Source: Frateuria aurantia DSM 6220
GTDB lineage: Bacteria > Pseudomonadota > Gammaproteobacteria > Xanthomonadales > Rhodanobacteraceae
Length of the DNA: 64,000 nt
Direction: 5' to 3'
Assembly: GCF_000242255.2 (NCBI RefSeq)
Contig: NC_017033.1
Span: 2,367,110 to 2,431,109 of the forward strand
Both the position numbers and the translations under genes were made by a program. The notes below the pieces were generated by a model. The model had not been told where the DNA came from. It saw nothing but the letters and a program-made list of their open reading frames with translations, and did no database searches. Positions 36,286-43,837 of the stretch are shown one piece after another (position 1 is the first letter of the stretch; every line of letters starts with the position of its first letter).

Positions 36286-36843
36286 ATGTTCAATGAGTTG
36301 CCCGCCGAAAAGGCCTACCGCATCCTCGAATCCGGCCCTATCGTGCTGGTCGCCACGCGCGATGCCGATGGCCGCGCCAACCTGATGACGATGGGCTTCC
36401 ACATGATGGTGCAGCACGATCCGCCCCTGGTCGGGGCCATCATCGGGCCATGGGACCACAGCCATCACGCCCTGTCGGACACAGGCGAATGCGTGCTGGC
36501 CGTGCCCACGGTGGATCTGGCCGAGACGGTGGTTGACATCGGCAACTGCTCGGGCGATGCACTCGACAAGTTCGCCCATTTCGGCCTGACGCCCGCATCC
36601 GCGCAAACCGTGGAGGCACCGCTGGTACGCGAGTGCTGGGCGAACCTGGAATGCCGCGTCGCCGATGATGGCTGGGTACGCCGCTACAACCTGTGGGTGC
36701 TGGAGGTCCAACGCGTCTGGATTGATACGGCACGCAAGGAAACGCGGTTGATCCACCACCAGGGCGATGGCCTCTTCAGCGTCGATGGCGATACGCTCGA
36801 CCTGGGCGCGCGCATGACCAAGTGGCGCGACTTGATGGGATGA
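36286..36843 (+). CDS. Flavin reductase / FMN-binding split-barrel family protein
   Basis: This 185-residue protein has the flavin-reductase-like pattern: KAYRILESGPIVLVATRD, the NLMTMGFHMMVQHDPPLVG strand pair, and ECVLAVPTVDLAETV. It probably binds FMN and reduces it or uses it on a small substrate. AGGAG lies upstream of the ATG at 36286; the in-frame ATG at 36241 lacks one. It is the last gene of the SDR operon, so the set may reduce a shared group of carbonyl or quinone compounds. Confidence 0.85.
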   Translation: MFNELPAEKAYRILESGPIVLVATRDADGRANLMTMGFHMMVQHDPPLVGAIIGPWDHSHHALSDTGECVLAVPTVDLAETVVDIGNCSGDALDKFAHFGLTPASAQTVEAPLVRECWANLECRVADDGWVRRYNLWVLEVQRVWIDTARKETRLIHHQGDGLFSVDGDTLDLGARMTKWRDLMG

Positions 36844-36921
36844 GGCCTCGCATGCGCCGCTGATTACCGGCGCGCGCTTCATCACTTCACAGCGCCAGCG
36901 CTGCTCTCCGACAAAGTCAGC

Positions 36922-37284
36922 TCAATCCCGCGCGGTACGACGATCAAATGCGGCGCGGGATTGTTCAAGGGCCTGCCGGTTCTCTCGCGCCCAACTTGCC
37001 AGGGCTGCCAGAGGTTCTGTCAGGCTTCGCCCCAATGGGGTCAGGCAATACTCAACCTTCGGCGGGACGGTGGCATAGGCTTTGCGCGCCACAAGTCCAT
37101 CGCGTTCGAGTCCGCGCAGGGTGATGGTCAGCATTCGGTGAGAGATGCCGGGAATACGGTGCTTCAACGCGTTGAAACGATGGGTGCCTTCTGACAGATG
37201 GCCACAGACCATGACCGTCCACTTGTCGCCAATGCGTGCAATCACGTCTGCCAGGCCGCGACATTCAGCCTCCAAATTCTCCAT
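36922..37284 (-). CDS. HxlR family (DUF24) transcriptional regulator, QorR/YtfH-like
   Basis: This 120-residue winged-helix protein has GDKWTVMVCGHLSEGTHRFN, ALKHRIPGISHRMLTITLRG and LERDGLVARKAYATVPPKVE. Cys8 in LEAECRG matches the conserved N-terminal thiol used as a redox switch in DUF24 proteins such as YodB and QorR. It diverges from a qorB-like gene, as ytfH and ytfG do in E. coli, and so probably represses it until quinones or electrophiles modify the cysteine. AAGGAGAAGCC precedes the ATG at 37284. Confidence 0.9.
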   Translation of the reverse strand: MENLEAECRGLADVIARIGDKWTVMVCGHLSEGTHRFNALKHRIPGISHRMLTITLRGLERDGLVARKAYATVPPKVEYCLTPLGRSLTEPLAALASWARENRQALEQSRAAFDRRTARD

Positions 37285-37345
37285 GGCTTCTCCTTCGGGC
37301 CGACAGGAACATTGGTGTACCTCACGCATGAATTAGTGCGTTCTT

Positions 37346-37375
37346 GTTGGATTATAGGAACAAATTTATCCTAAC
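37346..37375. promoter_or_regulatory. Imperfect dyad in the HxlR-qorB intergenic region
   Basis: GTTGGAT (37346-37352) and ATCCTAAC (37368-37375) flank an AT-rich centre, with outer TTGTT/AACAA matches. It is about 26 bases before the qorB-like start, where a repressor would block transcription. Candidate operator for the HxlR protein. Confidence 0.45.
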
Positions 37376-37400
37376 GAACAATAAATAACCATGGATTGTG

Positions 37401-38267
37401 ATGATGAAAATAGGCGTCAGCGGTGCCAGTGGTCAGCTTGGCAGTGCAGTTGTCCAGGCACTTGTAGAAACGGTCGCAGCGGAAGATGTGGTGGCGATTT
37501 CGCGCACGCCCAAGACCGATCGAGCCTACGAAGGCCGCTTGGGCGACTACGACCAACCCGAGACACTGGCGGCGGCCTATCAGGGCCTGGATCGCCTGAT
37601 CTTGATTCCTGGGCCTGACCTGCAGCCGGGGATTCGCTCACGTCAGATGCTGGCGGCCCTGGATGCGGCGGCACGCGCCCAGGTCGGTCACGTCTTCCTG
37701 TTGTCGGCAACGGGAACGCAGCGTGAGGAGGAACCAGCCGTTGGCGCGGCGTACTGGCACAGTGAGCAAACGTTGATCAAGAGTGCGATCCCCGCTTGGA
37801 CGATTCTGCGCATGAGCTATTTTTCCGAAACGCTGGCCGAGGAGGTGCGGATGTCCTTGACTGCAGGCGGGCTTCCCACGCTTGCGGACAGCCGCGTCAG
37901 TTTCGTTTCGCGCAGTGATGTGGCCAAAGCAGCAGCCGCTGCACTGAGCAGTGAGGGCCACGAGGGCGCCATTTATCAGCTGACGGGATCTGACGTCCTG
38001 CGCGGTGAAACGGTCTGCAGGTTGATTGAGCAGCTTGTGCAGCGTCCTTTCGTCTTGAACGTGATGCCCGCCGAAGGACTGAGAGCCGGGCTGATCAAGG
38101 CAGGGCTGCCTGAGGTCATTATCGACGCAGTGATATCCATGAAGGCGCGGCAGGCGCGCGGCGCCTATGACCTCGTCAGCGGTGACATCGAGCGTTTGAC
38201 CGGATGCGCGCCGTGTTCTCTGGCCGAGATTCTTGCGAGAACAGCCGACGGACTGAGGCAGTCGTAG
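37401..38267 (+). CDS. NAD(P)H-binding quinone oxidoreductase, QorB/YtfG-like
   Basis: This 288-residue atypical SDR of the NmrA-like group begins MMKIGVSGASGQLGSAVVQAL, with the glycine-rich NAD(P) site. VVAISRTPKT follows the first beta-alpha-beta unit, and FLLSATGTQ, SYFSETLAE, FVSRSDVAKAAAAAL and YQLTGSDVL are marks of the QOR2 family. These enzymes reduce quinones with NADPH. The pairing with an HxlR gene supports the call. It could begin at either of two adjacent ATGs. Confidence 0.88.
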   Translation: MMKIGVSGASGQLGSAVVQALVETVAAEDVVAISRTPKTDRAYEGRLGDYDQPETLAAAYQGLDRLILIPGPDLQPGIRSRQMLAALDAAARAQVGHVFLLSATGTQREEEPAVGAAYWHSEQTLIKSAIPAWTILRMSYFSETLAEEVRMSLTAGGLPTLADSRVSFVSRSDVAKAAAAALSSEGHEGAIYQLTGSDVLRGETVCRLIEQLVQRPFVLNVMPAEGLRAGLIKAGLPEVIIDAVISMKARQARGAYDLVSGDIERLTGCAPCSLAEILARTADGLRQS

Positions 38268-38362
38268 TCATTCGCGTGCAGGGAGCCTTCATCGTACAGG
38301 ATCGAAAACTTGTAAGAGCGCAGAATCAGGGTGGAGCCGCAGGTCTTCAATGGCCAGTTGCA

Positions 38363-39268
38363 TCACCACTGGCTCGATGCCCGCGCCACCACTTCGCTGC
38401 CCCAGTCGACGAAAGCCCGCACTACCGGGGAAAGGTGCCGGCTGTGTGGGTAAAGAACGGAAATTGGCTCCGGTTCGGCATTCGCCGCCTCCAGCACACG
38501 GACCAGTCGGCCTGCAGCCAAGTGATCTCGCACCATGTAGCTGGCCACGCGGATCAGGCCCAGGCCGGCGATACCGGCTTCCACGTAGGCGTCGGTGTCA
38601 TCGACGCGGATGCATTCCCGCATGGCAATGGCAGTGGTCTGCGCGCCGTCCTGGAAATTCCAATGTGCCAGGCGTCCAGCTTGGCCGCCGTGGTAGCCCA
38701 CCGCGACGTGCTGTTGCAAGTCTTGGAGGTTGCCAGGCGTTCCGTGCTGCGAAAGGTAATCCGGGGCGCCGCAGACGATCCAGTGAAAGCGAGCGATGCG
38801 CCGGGCCACCAACTGTGAGTTGCGCAGGTTGCCGGTGCGGATCACACAGTCCAGTCCCTGTCGAACGACATCTGCCGTGATGTCAGACAGATGCAGTTCC
38901 AGTTTGACTCGGGGGTGGCGGCGAATGAACGCTGGTAAAGCTGCAATCAGGCAATGCCTGGCCAGCGACGAGGTGGTGCCGATCTTGATCGTGCCGTGTA
39001 GCGCTTCGGCTTGTTGAGAAGCTTGGGCCTCGGCCTCCTGCAGTTCACGCAGGATCGCCTTGCAACTGTCGTAGAAGCGCAGACCTGCATCGGTGGCGCT
39101 GACAGCGCGCGTCGTGCGATTGAGCAGCCGCGTGCCCAGGTGCGATTCCAGTTCCTTGATGTTGCGCGTGACGGTTGACGCAAGCACGTTCAGCGTATCG
39201 GCAGCCTGCTTGAAACTGCCGGCCTCGATCACGCGCACAAAAGTCACCATGGCTTGCAGTCTATCCAT
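38363..39268 (-). CDS. LysR family transcriptional regulator
   Basis: This protein of about 301 residues has an N-terminal winged helix (FVRVIEAGSFKQAADTLNVL, STVTRNIKELESHLGTRLLN) and a C-terminal substrate-binding domain (IKIGTTSSLARHCLIAALPA). I prefer the second in-frame ATG because AAGGAG then lies nine bases upstream. It diverges from an NmrA-like oxidoreductase gene and probably controls it through the T-N11-A site in between. The effector is unknown. Confidence 0.93.
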   Translation of the reverse strand: MDRLQAMVTFVRVIEAGSFKQAADTLNVLASTVTRNIKELESHLGTRLLNRTTRAVSATDAGLRFYDSCKAILRELQEAEAQASQQAEALHGTIKIGTTSSLARHCLIAALPAFIRRHPRVKLELHLSDITADVVRQGLDCVIRTGNLRNSQLVARRIARFHWIVCGAPDYLSQHGTPGNLQDLQQHVAVGYHGGQAGRLAHWNFQDGAQTTAIAMRECIRVDDTDAYVEAGIAGLGLIRVASYMVRDHLAAGRLVRVLEAANAEPEPISVLYPHSRHLSPVVRAFVDWGSEVVARASSQW

Positions 39269-39360
39269 GGTGAACATCTCCTTGTGAGGGTGGGCGCGCT
39301 AAGACGCCAGCGTTGGGGCCCTCATCGCATGAGGGCTGAAACGACTAATTATTGCATTTA

Positions 39361-39373
39361 TTCAAATAGTGAA
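39361..39373. promoter_or_regulatory. LysR-type T-N11-A box
   Basis: TTCAAATAGTGAA has the T-N11-A form with TTCA/TGAA arms and lies in the AT-rich centre of the divergent LysR/NmrA-like region. Confidence 0.6.
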
Positions 39374-39534
39374 AATTTCTTTGTCCGCTTTTTCATCTAC
39401 TCCCATGGAACTAAACTTCCATGCATGTGACAAGGATGGAAGCACAATTTTGCGTGATTCTCGTAGCGGAGTCGCTCGTTCGCCGTTCTCGCGGGCTGGA
39501 GCGAAATGATTCATTTATTTGAGTATGAGAAATT

Positions 39535-40470
39535 ATGCCTATGTCAGCAAACGAATCCTATCGCCGTGACCTGTTGGTCCTTGGCGCCGGTCAACTGGGC
39601 ATGGCGGTGCTGCGTGCGCTCGCTCCGCGCGCGGCCGAGCGCCGCCAATCGGTCACGGTTGTTGTCTCACCGCAGACTGTCTCCAGCTCCCGCCCCGGGG
39701 ATATCGAAAGTCTCGGTATCTTGCAGGCGTTGGGCGTGCAGGTCATTGGCTTCGATCTGGCTGGCGATGCCGCCGCCCTGCAAGCCTTGTTTGAGCGCTA
39801 TCGCACGGTGGTCAATTGCACCGGCTTCGTCGCTGGCCCCGGCACGCAGTTGAAAATCACCCGCGCCGCGCTAGCCGCCAAGGTCGAGCGCTATTTCCCG
39901 TGGCAGTTCGGCGTTGACTACGATGTGGTCGGACAGGGCAGTGGCCAACCGGTGTTCGACGAGCAATATGAAGTACGCCAACTGCTGCGCGCGCAGCAGC
40001 AGACCGAGTGGGTGATCATCTCCACCGGCATGTTCACCAGCTTCCTGTTCGAGCCGGCGTTCGACGTGGTGAACCTTGCCGCCAAGACTGTCCATGGCCT
40101 GGGCACCTGGGACACCAGGGTCACGGTCACGACGCCGGAAGACATTGGCAGGCTCACCACGGAGATACTGCTGGCCGAGCCGCGCATCGCCAACGAGGTG
40201 GTGTATGTGGCCGGCGATACGATTTCCTATGGCGAGTTGGCCGAGGTCGTCGAGCGCGTCACCGGATATGCGTTCGAGAAGACGCTGTGGTCGCTGGATA
40301 AGTTGCGCGCCGACCTTGCATTGGCTCCTGATGATGTCATGACGCGCTACCGGGCCGCCTTCGCGCTGGGTGATGGGATGTGGTGGGACAAGGCCAACAC
40401 ATTCAATGCAAAACACGGCATTGAAACAGTCGATGTCGCGCATTACCTGCAGCACCTGTTGGAAGCCTGA
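39535..40470 (+). CDS. NmrA-like / isoflavone-reductase-like NAD(P)-binding oxidoreductase
   Basis: This 311-residue protein has an N-terminal dinucleotide site (LLVLGAGQLGMAVLRALA) and the atypical-SDR course VVNCTGFVAGPGTQLKITRA, VERYFPWQFGVDYD, WVIISTGMFTSFLFEPAFDV and TVTTPEDIGRLTTEILL. Related proteins act on aromatic alcohols or phenylpropanoids. The substrate here is unknown. It is divergent from the LysR gene. The reading frame contains a second ATG two codons in. Confidence 0.85.
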   Translation: MPMSANESYRRDLLVLGAGQLGMAVLRALAPRAAERRQSVTVVVSPQTVSSSRPGDIESLGILQALGVQVIGFDLAGDAAALQALFERYRTVVNCTGFVAGPGTQLKITRAALAAKVERYFPWQFGVDYDVVGQGSGQPVFDEQYEVRQLLRAQQQTEWVIISTGMFTSFLFEPAFDVVNLAAKTVHGLGTWDTRVTVTTPEDIGRLTTEILLAEPRIANEVVYVAGDTISYGELAEVVERVTGYAFEKTLWSLDKLRADLALAPDDVMTRYRAAFALGDGMWWDKANTFNAKHGIETVDVAHYLQHLLEA

Positions 40471-40904
40471 CCCGGTCGCTTGCATGAGACTGTGCGCGTC
40501 CTCCATCAGGGGACAAGCCGAGCGTGGCGCTTTCCAACGCCAAGCGTGGATCCGAAAAATCGACTGGCCGGCTGATGCGTATTGCGTTCATCAGCCGGCA
40601 TGAGTCGCCCGATCCCATTGCAGCAATACCACACACCCGAAATCGAGCGGATGCTGGTCGCTGACTAAACGGATGATTCCTCGGGCGCGTAGCCCGAAGC
40701 TGCGCATTCGTTATTCTGAAAAGTGACGACGTATTGGGCTACGATGAACCGATAAGCGCCGCTGTGTAGGCAATCGAGCCCTACGAAGCACGATGCCCCT
40801 GACTCTCCCGACGCTCCTATGTGGCTCCTAGCTCACAATACTGAGACCTCCCATAGCCGCCTCCGCAATAGATAACCTATTGTCCCACTTACCGTTTCAT
40901 GCCG
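40471..40904. other. 434-base gap with a strong hairpin after the NmrA-like gene
   Basis: A perfect 10-bp stem (CCGGCTGATG with CATCAGCCGG, 40568-40598, loop 11) lies 98 bases past the stop and could end transcription, though no T-run follows. A 22-codon frame at 40599-40667 (MSRPIPLQQYHTPEIERMLV) looks like a gene scrap without known family. The remainder is featureless. Confidence 0.5.
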
Positions 40905-41310
40905 TCAGTCATTGGTACGAAGGGCTTGACACCGGCCCTTTTTTGACAGCACCAGCAAGGCTGCCGCCTCCGCCAAGGCCGCATCCTTGCGCCGGAGCTC
41001 ACGCTCCAGGTCTTTGATCCGACGTCGGTCATCCTTGGTTTGCGAGGGGCTGGCCCGGGCTTCCTCCGGCGTCGCCAGCGATTGGGTCGCGCTGTCCATC
41101 CACTGCTGCAATTGATGCAGGTAGAGGCCGTTTTCGCGACACCACGCACTGCGCGAAGTCTCATCCATCGCGGCGGTCACAATCACTGCCTGCAGCCGTG
41201 CCGCCGCGCTCCATGTCCGGTCTTGAGCCGGCTGGCCCAGCGCGTGGGCGCGCCAAATCTCCAGCGTGCTCACACTCACGCCGAGCTCGCGCGAAACCAC
41301 CTCAGGTGGG
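40905..41310 (-). mobile_element. IS3-type OrfA remnant, 5'-truncated and without OrfB
   Basis: The minus-strand frame reads PPEVVSRELGVSVSTLEIWR, then SAAARLQAVIVTAAMDETSR, SAWCRENGLYLHQLQQWMDS and the basic coiled segment RRRIKDLERELRRKDAALAE with AALLVLSKK near the end, as in the OrfA of one IS3 subgroup. The N-terminal 20-30 residues are missing where the frame meets the IS256 remnant near 41310. No OrfB follows on either side, so it cannot transpose. Confidence 0.75.
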
Positions 41311-41776
41311 GCACTCTCGAACTACGTGTCGTGGAAACGGCGGGCAGAAGTGGCGGCCGACCTCAAGCGCATCTATGCCTGCGCGACCGTCGAGGGGGCC
41401 GAGCAGCGGCTCACCGAGTTCGAAGCAAAGTGGGACACCGAGTACCCGCCGATCGGTCAGTCGTGGCGGCGCAACGGGTCCCGCTTGATCCCGTTTTTCG
41501 ACTACCCACCAGAGATCCGCAAAGTGATCTACACCACCAACGCGATCGAGTCGGTCAACATGAGTCTGCGCAAACTCACCAAGAATCGCGGCTCCTTCCC
41601 GAGCGACGACGCACTGCTGAAATTGTTCTACTTGGCGCTGCGCAACATCAGCAAGAAATGGACGATGCCGATCCGCGACTGGAAGGCCGCCTTGAACCGC
41701 TTTACGATTCAGTTCGAGGGGCGACTTCCTCAGCGGTAATTCAAATCCCGGTTACACGAAATTCTGCACACCCTCA
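41311..41776 (+). mobile_element. IS256 family (Mutator-type) transposase C-terminal remnant
   Basis: From about 41314 the plus frame reads SNYVSWKRRAEVAADLKRIY, FDYPPEIRKVIYTTNAIESV, NMSLRKLTKNRGSFPSDDAL and FYLALRNISKKWTMPIRDWK, ending at 41739: the last third of a Mutator-type transposase with its conserved TTNAIES-N motif. The N-terminal DDE residues are missing. The bases at 41751-41776 (TTACACGAAATTCTGCACAC) look like the right terminal repeat. The left end is cut by the IS3 remnant. Confidence 0.85.
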
Positions 41777-41810
41777 CACTACGGTCTGCCACGAACTATC
41801 GATCGAAATC

Positions 41811-41836
41811 AGTGGCGGGGAGAGTGGGATGATTCA
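41811..41836 (-). repeat. Second copy of the tRNA-Ser 3' end
   Basis: On the minus strand this reads TTGAATCATCCCACTCTCC then CCGCCACT, matching the T-arm and acceptor of the real tRNA-Ser (TTCGAATCCCACTCTCTCCGCCACT) apart from two extra bases and one substitution. It lies about 150 bases past the tRNA 3' end, between it and the IS remnants. It may be an attachment-site duplication or a piece of the tRNA repeat array. Confidence 0.6.
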
Positions 41837-41986
41837 ACGCTTAGCGCCTCACCCGCTCGCTTACGCTCGGGGCCAGCCTGCGGCTGTTCGCGCTGCGCGC
41901 GTCGAACCCGCGTGGGTGCTCGTCCCACTCTCAACGTGGAATCGGAGAGGCATCGAAGACTTTGAGGATTCGCAACTTTGGGGGAG

Positions 41987-42076
41987 TGGCGGAGAGAGTG
42001 GGATTCGAACCCACGGTAGGCTTACACCTACGGCAGTTTTCAAGACTGCTGCCTTAAACCGCTCGGCCATCTCTCC
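41987..42076 (-). tRNA. tRNA-Ser, anticodon UGA, CCA encoded
   Basis: The 90-base sequence folds as a class II tRNA. Acceptor GGAGAGA pairs with TCTCTCC, followed by discriminator G and CCA. The anticodon stem GCAGT/ACTGC holds loop CTTGAAA (anticodon TGA, reads UCA). The long variable arm is CGTAGGTGTAAGCCTACG-like, and the T-arm is GTGGGTTCGAATCCCAC. It is intact, unlike the four upstream copies. Confidence 0.97.
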
Positions 42077-42087
42077 AGGAACTGTCA

Positions 42088-42106
42088 CTTCAGTGTTGCA
42101 CTGAAG
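42088..42106 (-). promoter_or_regulatory. Leader hairpin upstream of tRNA-Ser
   Basis: CTTCAGTG-TTG-CACTGAAG is a perfect 8-bp stem 12 bases before the mature tRNA 5' end. A near copy with one mismatch precedes the most distal pseudo-tRNA at 43007-43025, so leader and tRNA were duplicated together. It might direct processing. Confidence 0.5.
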
Positions 42107-42254
42107 CTCGATCATTCTAACGGAATCCTCGGCACGCGCCTAGCTCCAGATCGCTCCGACGATGGTGATGCTAGAGGTGACCTGCTCGCTTCTTAGAGCC
42201 TGTCGCGACCGTTGGGGTGGGATGACCAGCCTGCGGCTGTTCCGATGAAGCCGG

Positions 42255-42326
42255 TCGAACCCACGGTAGGCTTGCAACTACGGCCGCTTTCAAGACGGCT
42301 GGCTTGAACCGCTCAGTCATCTCTCC
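42255..42326 (-). pseudogene. Truncated tRNA-Ser copy 1
   Basis: The copy runs from GGAGAGATGACTGAGCGG to GTGGGTTCGA and then leaves the tRNA sequence, so the 3' side of the T-stem and the acceptor strand are lost. The anticodon loop is CTTGAAA, but the stem has a G:T-type mismatch. Confidence 0.85.
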
Positions 42327-42477
42327 TGAACAACTTGGTCCAGGCGTTGCGCCCGGACTGGCTATTCCAGTGGATGTGAGGTGTCTTGCCTGGTGGGTGA
42401 CAGAGCCTCGTCACCCGGAGAAGCAGCGGGCCCTTGGGGGAGGGATGACCAGCCTGCGGCTGTTCCGATGGAGCCGG

Positions 42478-42549
42478 TCGAACCCACGGTAGGCTTACAC
42501 CTACGGCCGTTTTCAAGAGGGCTGCCTTAAACCGCTCGGCCATCTCTCC
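42478..42549 (-). pseudogene. Truncated tRNA-Ser copy 2
   Basis: Same structure as copy 1, ending at GGGTTCGA. The anticodon loop CTTGAAA is kept, but the stem (CCCT/ACGG region) is mispaired. The variable arm still pairs. Confidence 0.85.
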
Positions 42550-42700
42550 TGAACAACTTGGTCCAAGCATTGCGCTCGGGCTGGCGATTCCAGCGGATCT
42601 GAGGTGTTTAGCCTGGTGGGCGACAGAGCCGCGTCGCGCTGAAAGGTGGCGGGCCCGAGAGGGTGGGATGACCAGCCTGCGGCTGTTCCGATGAAGCCGG

Positions 42701-42772
42701 TCGAACCCACGGCAGGCTTGCAACTACGGCCGTTTTCAAGACGGCTGCCTTGAACCGCTCGGCCATCTCTCC
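42701..42772 (-). pseudogene. Truncated tRNA-Ser copy 3
   Basis: D-arm and anticodon arm are intact: GCCGT-CTTGAAA-ACGGC pairs perfectly with anticodon TGA. The T-arm and acceptor 3' strand are missing, so it cannot be charged as a normal tRNA. Confidence 0.85.
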
Positions 42773-42923
42773 TGAACAACTTGGTCCAAGCATTGCGCTC
42801 GGACTGGCGATTCCAGCGGATCTGAGGTGTTTAGCCTGGTGGGCGACAGAGCCGCGTCGCGCTGAAAGGCGGCGGGCCCGAGAGGGTGGGATGACCAGCC
42901 TGCGGCTGTTCCGATGGAACCGG

Positions 42924-42995
42924 TCGAACCCACGACAGGCTTGCACCTACGGCCGTTTTCAAGACGGCTGCCTTGAACCGCTCGGCCATCTCTCC
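42924..42995 (-). pseudogene. Truncated tRNA-Ser copy 4 (most distal)
   Basis: As copy 3, with a perfect anticodon stem. Upstream (42996-43060) it has the same leader as the real tRNA, including the near-palindromic CTTCAGTG segment, so it is probably the first unit of the transcript. Confidence 0.85.
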
Positions 42996-43288
42996 AGAAA
43001 CTGTCACTTCAGTGTTGCCCTGAAGGCCGACCATTCCAGCAGAGTCTCGGGCCGACCTGATTTCAGATGACATCCGATCATCGTGATGCCGAAGAGTGGA
43101 ACCCACGTCTGGGAGCCTGTCGTGCACATGTGGGTGGCATGACCCGCTTGCCGCCGCTTTCCCGTGATCTGCCGTCCCGTTCCTGCACCCAGGCAACGGT
43201 CAATGCCGGCATCCTGTCAATCACTGAGCGGCCCGTTGCCCTCGGCTACCGGCGGCCTGAAGGGCGACGCTGATCGCGCCATCCGGCT
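42996..43288 (-). other. Duplicated tRNA-Ser leader and flank
   Basis: No gene. About 150 bases match the flank of the intact tRNA in order: AACTGTCACTTCAGTGTTG, then GAGCCTGTCG and a GGTGG-ATGACC end. This suggests an original leader-tRNA unit was duplicated and the array grew between the copies. Confidence 0.6.
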
Positions 43289-43837
43289 TCAGCCATCCTG
43301 TGGCTGATCAGGCCCGGCCAAGCTCAGCTGGTAGAACGCCGCATCCAGCCAGCGGCCGAACTTGAAACCCACCTGGGGAAAAGTCCCGGCGTGGCTGAAA
43401 CCCAAGCGCTGGTGCAGCCGGATGCTGCCTGTATTGGCCGCATCGATGCAGCCGACCAGGACATGAACCTGCGCCTCGGCGGCGCGGGCAATCAAGGCCT
43501 GCAGCAACATCGAGCCCACACCCTTGCCACGCTGGTCGTGGCGCACGTAGACGCTGTGTTCCATGGAATACTTGTAGGCGGGGAACGGCCGAAACGGGCC
43601 CCAGGTTGCAAAACCCAGCAGCTCTCCGTCGGCATCGATGGCGCCCAGCACCGGGAAGCCGCCTTCGCGCTTGGCGGCAAACCAGGCCTGGATGCGCTCA
43701 GCCGACCGCGGTGCGTACTCGTACAAGGCGGTGGAATGCTCGATGGCATGATTGAAAATGGCACGGATCGCCTGCGCGTGCTCGGCTTCGTTGCACTCGA
43801 TCAGTCTCGGCAGCCCCATGGCCGGGCAAGAAGTCAT
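43289..43837 (-). CDS. GNAT family N-acetyltransferase, phosphinothricin acetyltransferase-like
   Basis: This 182-residue protein has the PAT-type GNAT course: IRAIFNHAIEHSTALYEYAP, LGFATWGPFRPFPAYKYSME, the acetyl-CoA loop DQRGKGVGSMLLQALIARA (R/Q-x-x-G-x-G/A), and IDAANTGSIRLHQRLGFSHA. Family members acetylate amines such as phosphinothricin or methionine sulfoximine. The ATG at 43837 has an AAGGA site upstream; the ATG at 43819 is an alternative. Confidence 0.9.
   Translation of the reverse strand: MTSCPAMGLPRLIECNEAEHAQAIRAIFNHAIEHSTALYEYAPRSAERIQAWFAAKREGGFPVLGAIDADGELLGFATWGPFRPFPAYKYSMEHSVYVRHDQRGKGVGSMLLQALIARAAEAQVHVLVGCIDAANTGSIRLHQRLGFSHAGTFPQVGFKFGRWLDAAFYQLSLAGPDQPQDG

Larger units (their letters stand above)
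42218..42995 (-). repeat. 223-bp tandem repeat array carrying truncated tRNA-Ser copies
   Basis: Four units each hold a 5' tRNA-Ser part followed by a conserved spacer with GATGACCAGCCTGCGGCTGT, GGTGGGCGACAGAGCC (or near match) and GAACAACTTGGTCCA. The tRNA 5' ends fall at 42326, 42549, 42772 and 42995, exactly 223 bases apart; the intact tRNA starts at 42076, 250 bases from the nearest copy. All copies face the same way as the tRNA and lie upstream of it. Confidence 0.92.

Noticed and set aside
38160-38350. Small minus-strand frame overlapping the end of the qorB-like gene
   Set aside because: No ribosome site or family features; overlaps a real gene.
41987-42995. The idea that the truncated tRNA copies are amber suppressors explaining the in-frame TAG codons nearby
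   Set aside because: All copies carry the anticodon loop CTTGAAA (UGA anticodon, reading UCA), and they lack an acceptor 3' strand, so they cannot read UAG or be aminoacylated normally.
42218-42995. A CRISPR array
   Set aside because: Period of 223 bases, repeats contain tRNA-Ser sequence and spacers are conserved between units; no cas genes nearby.
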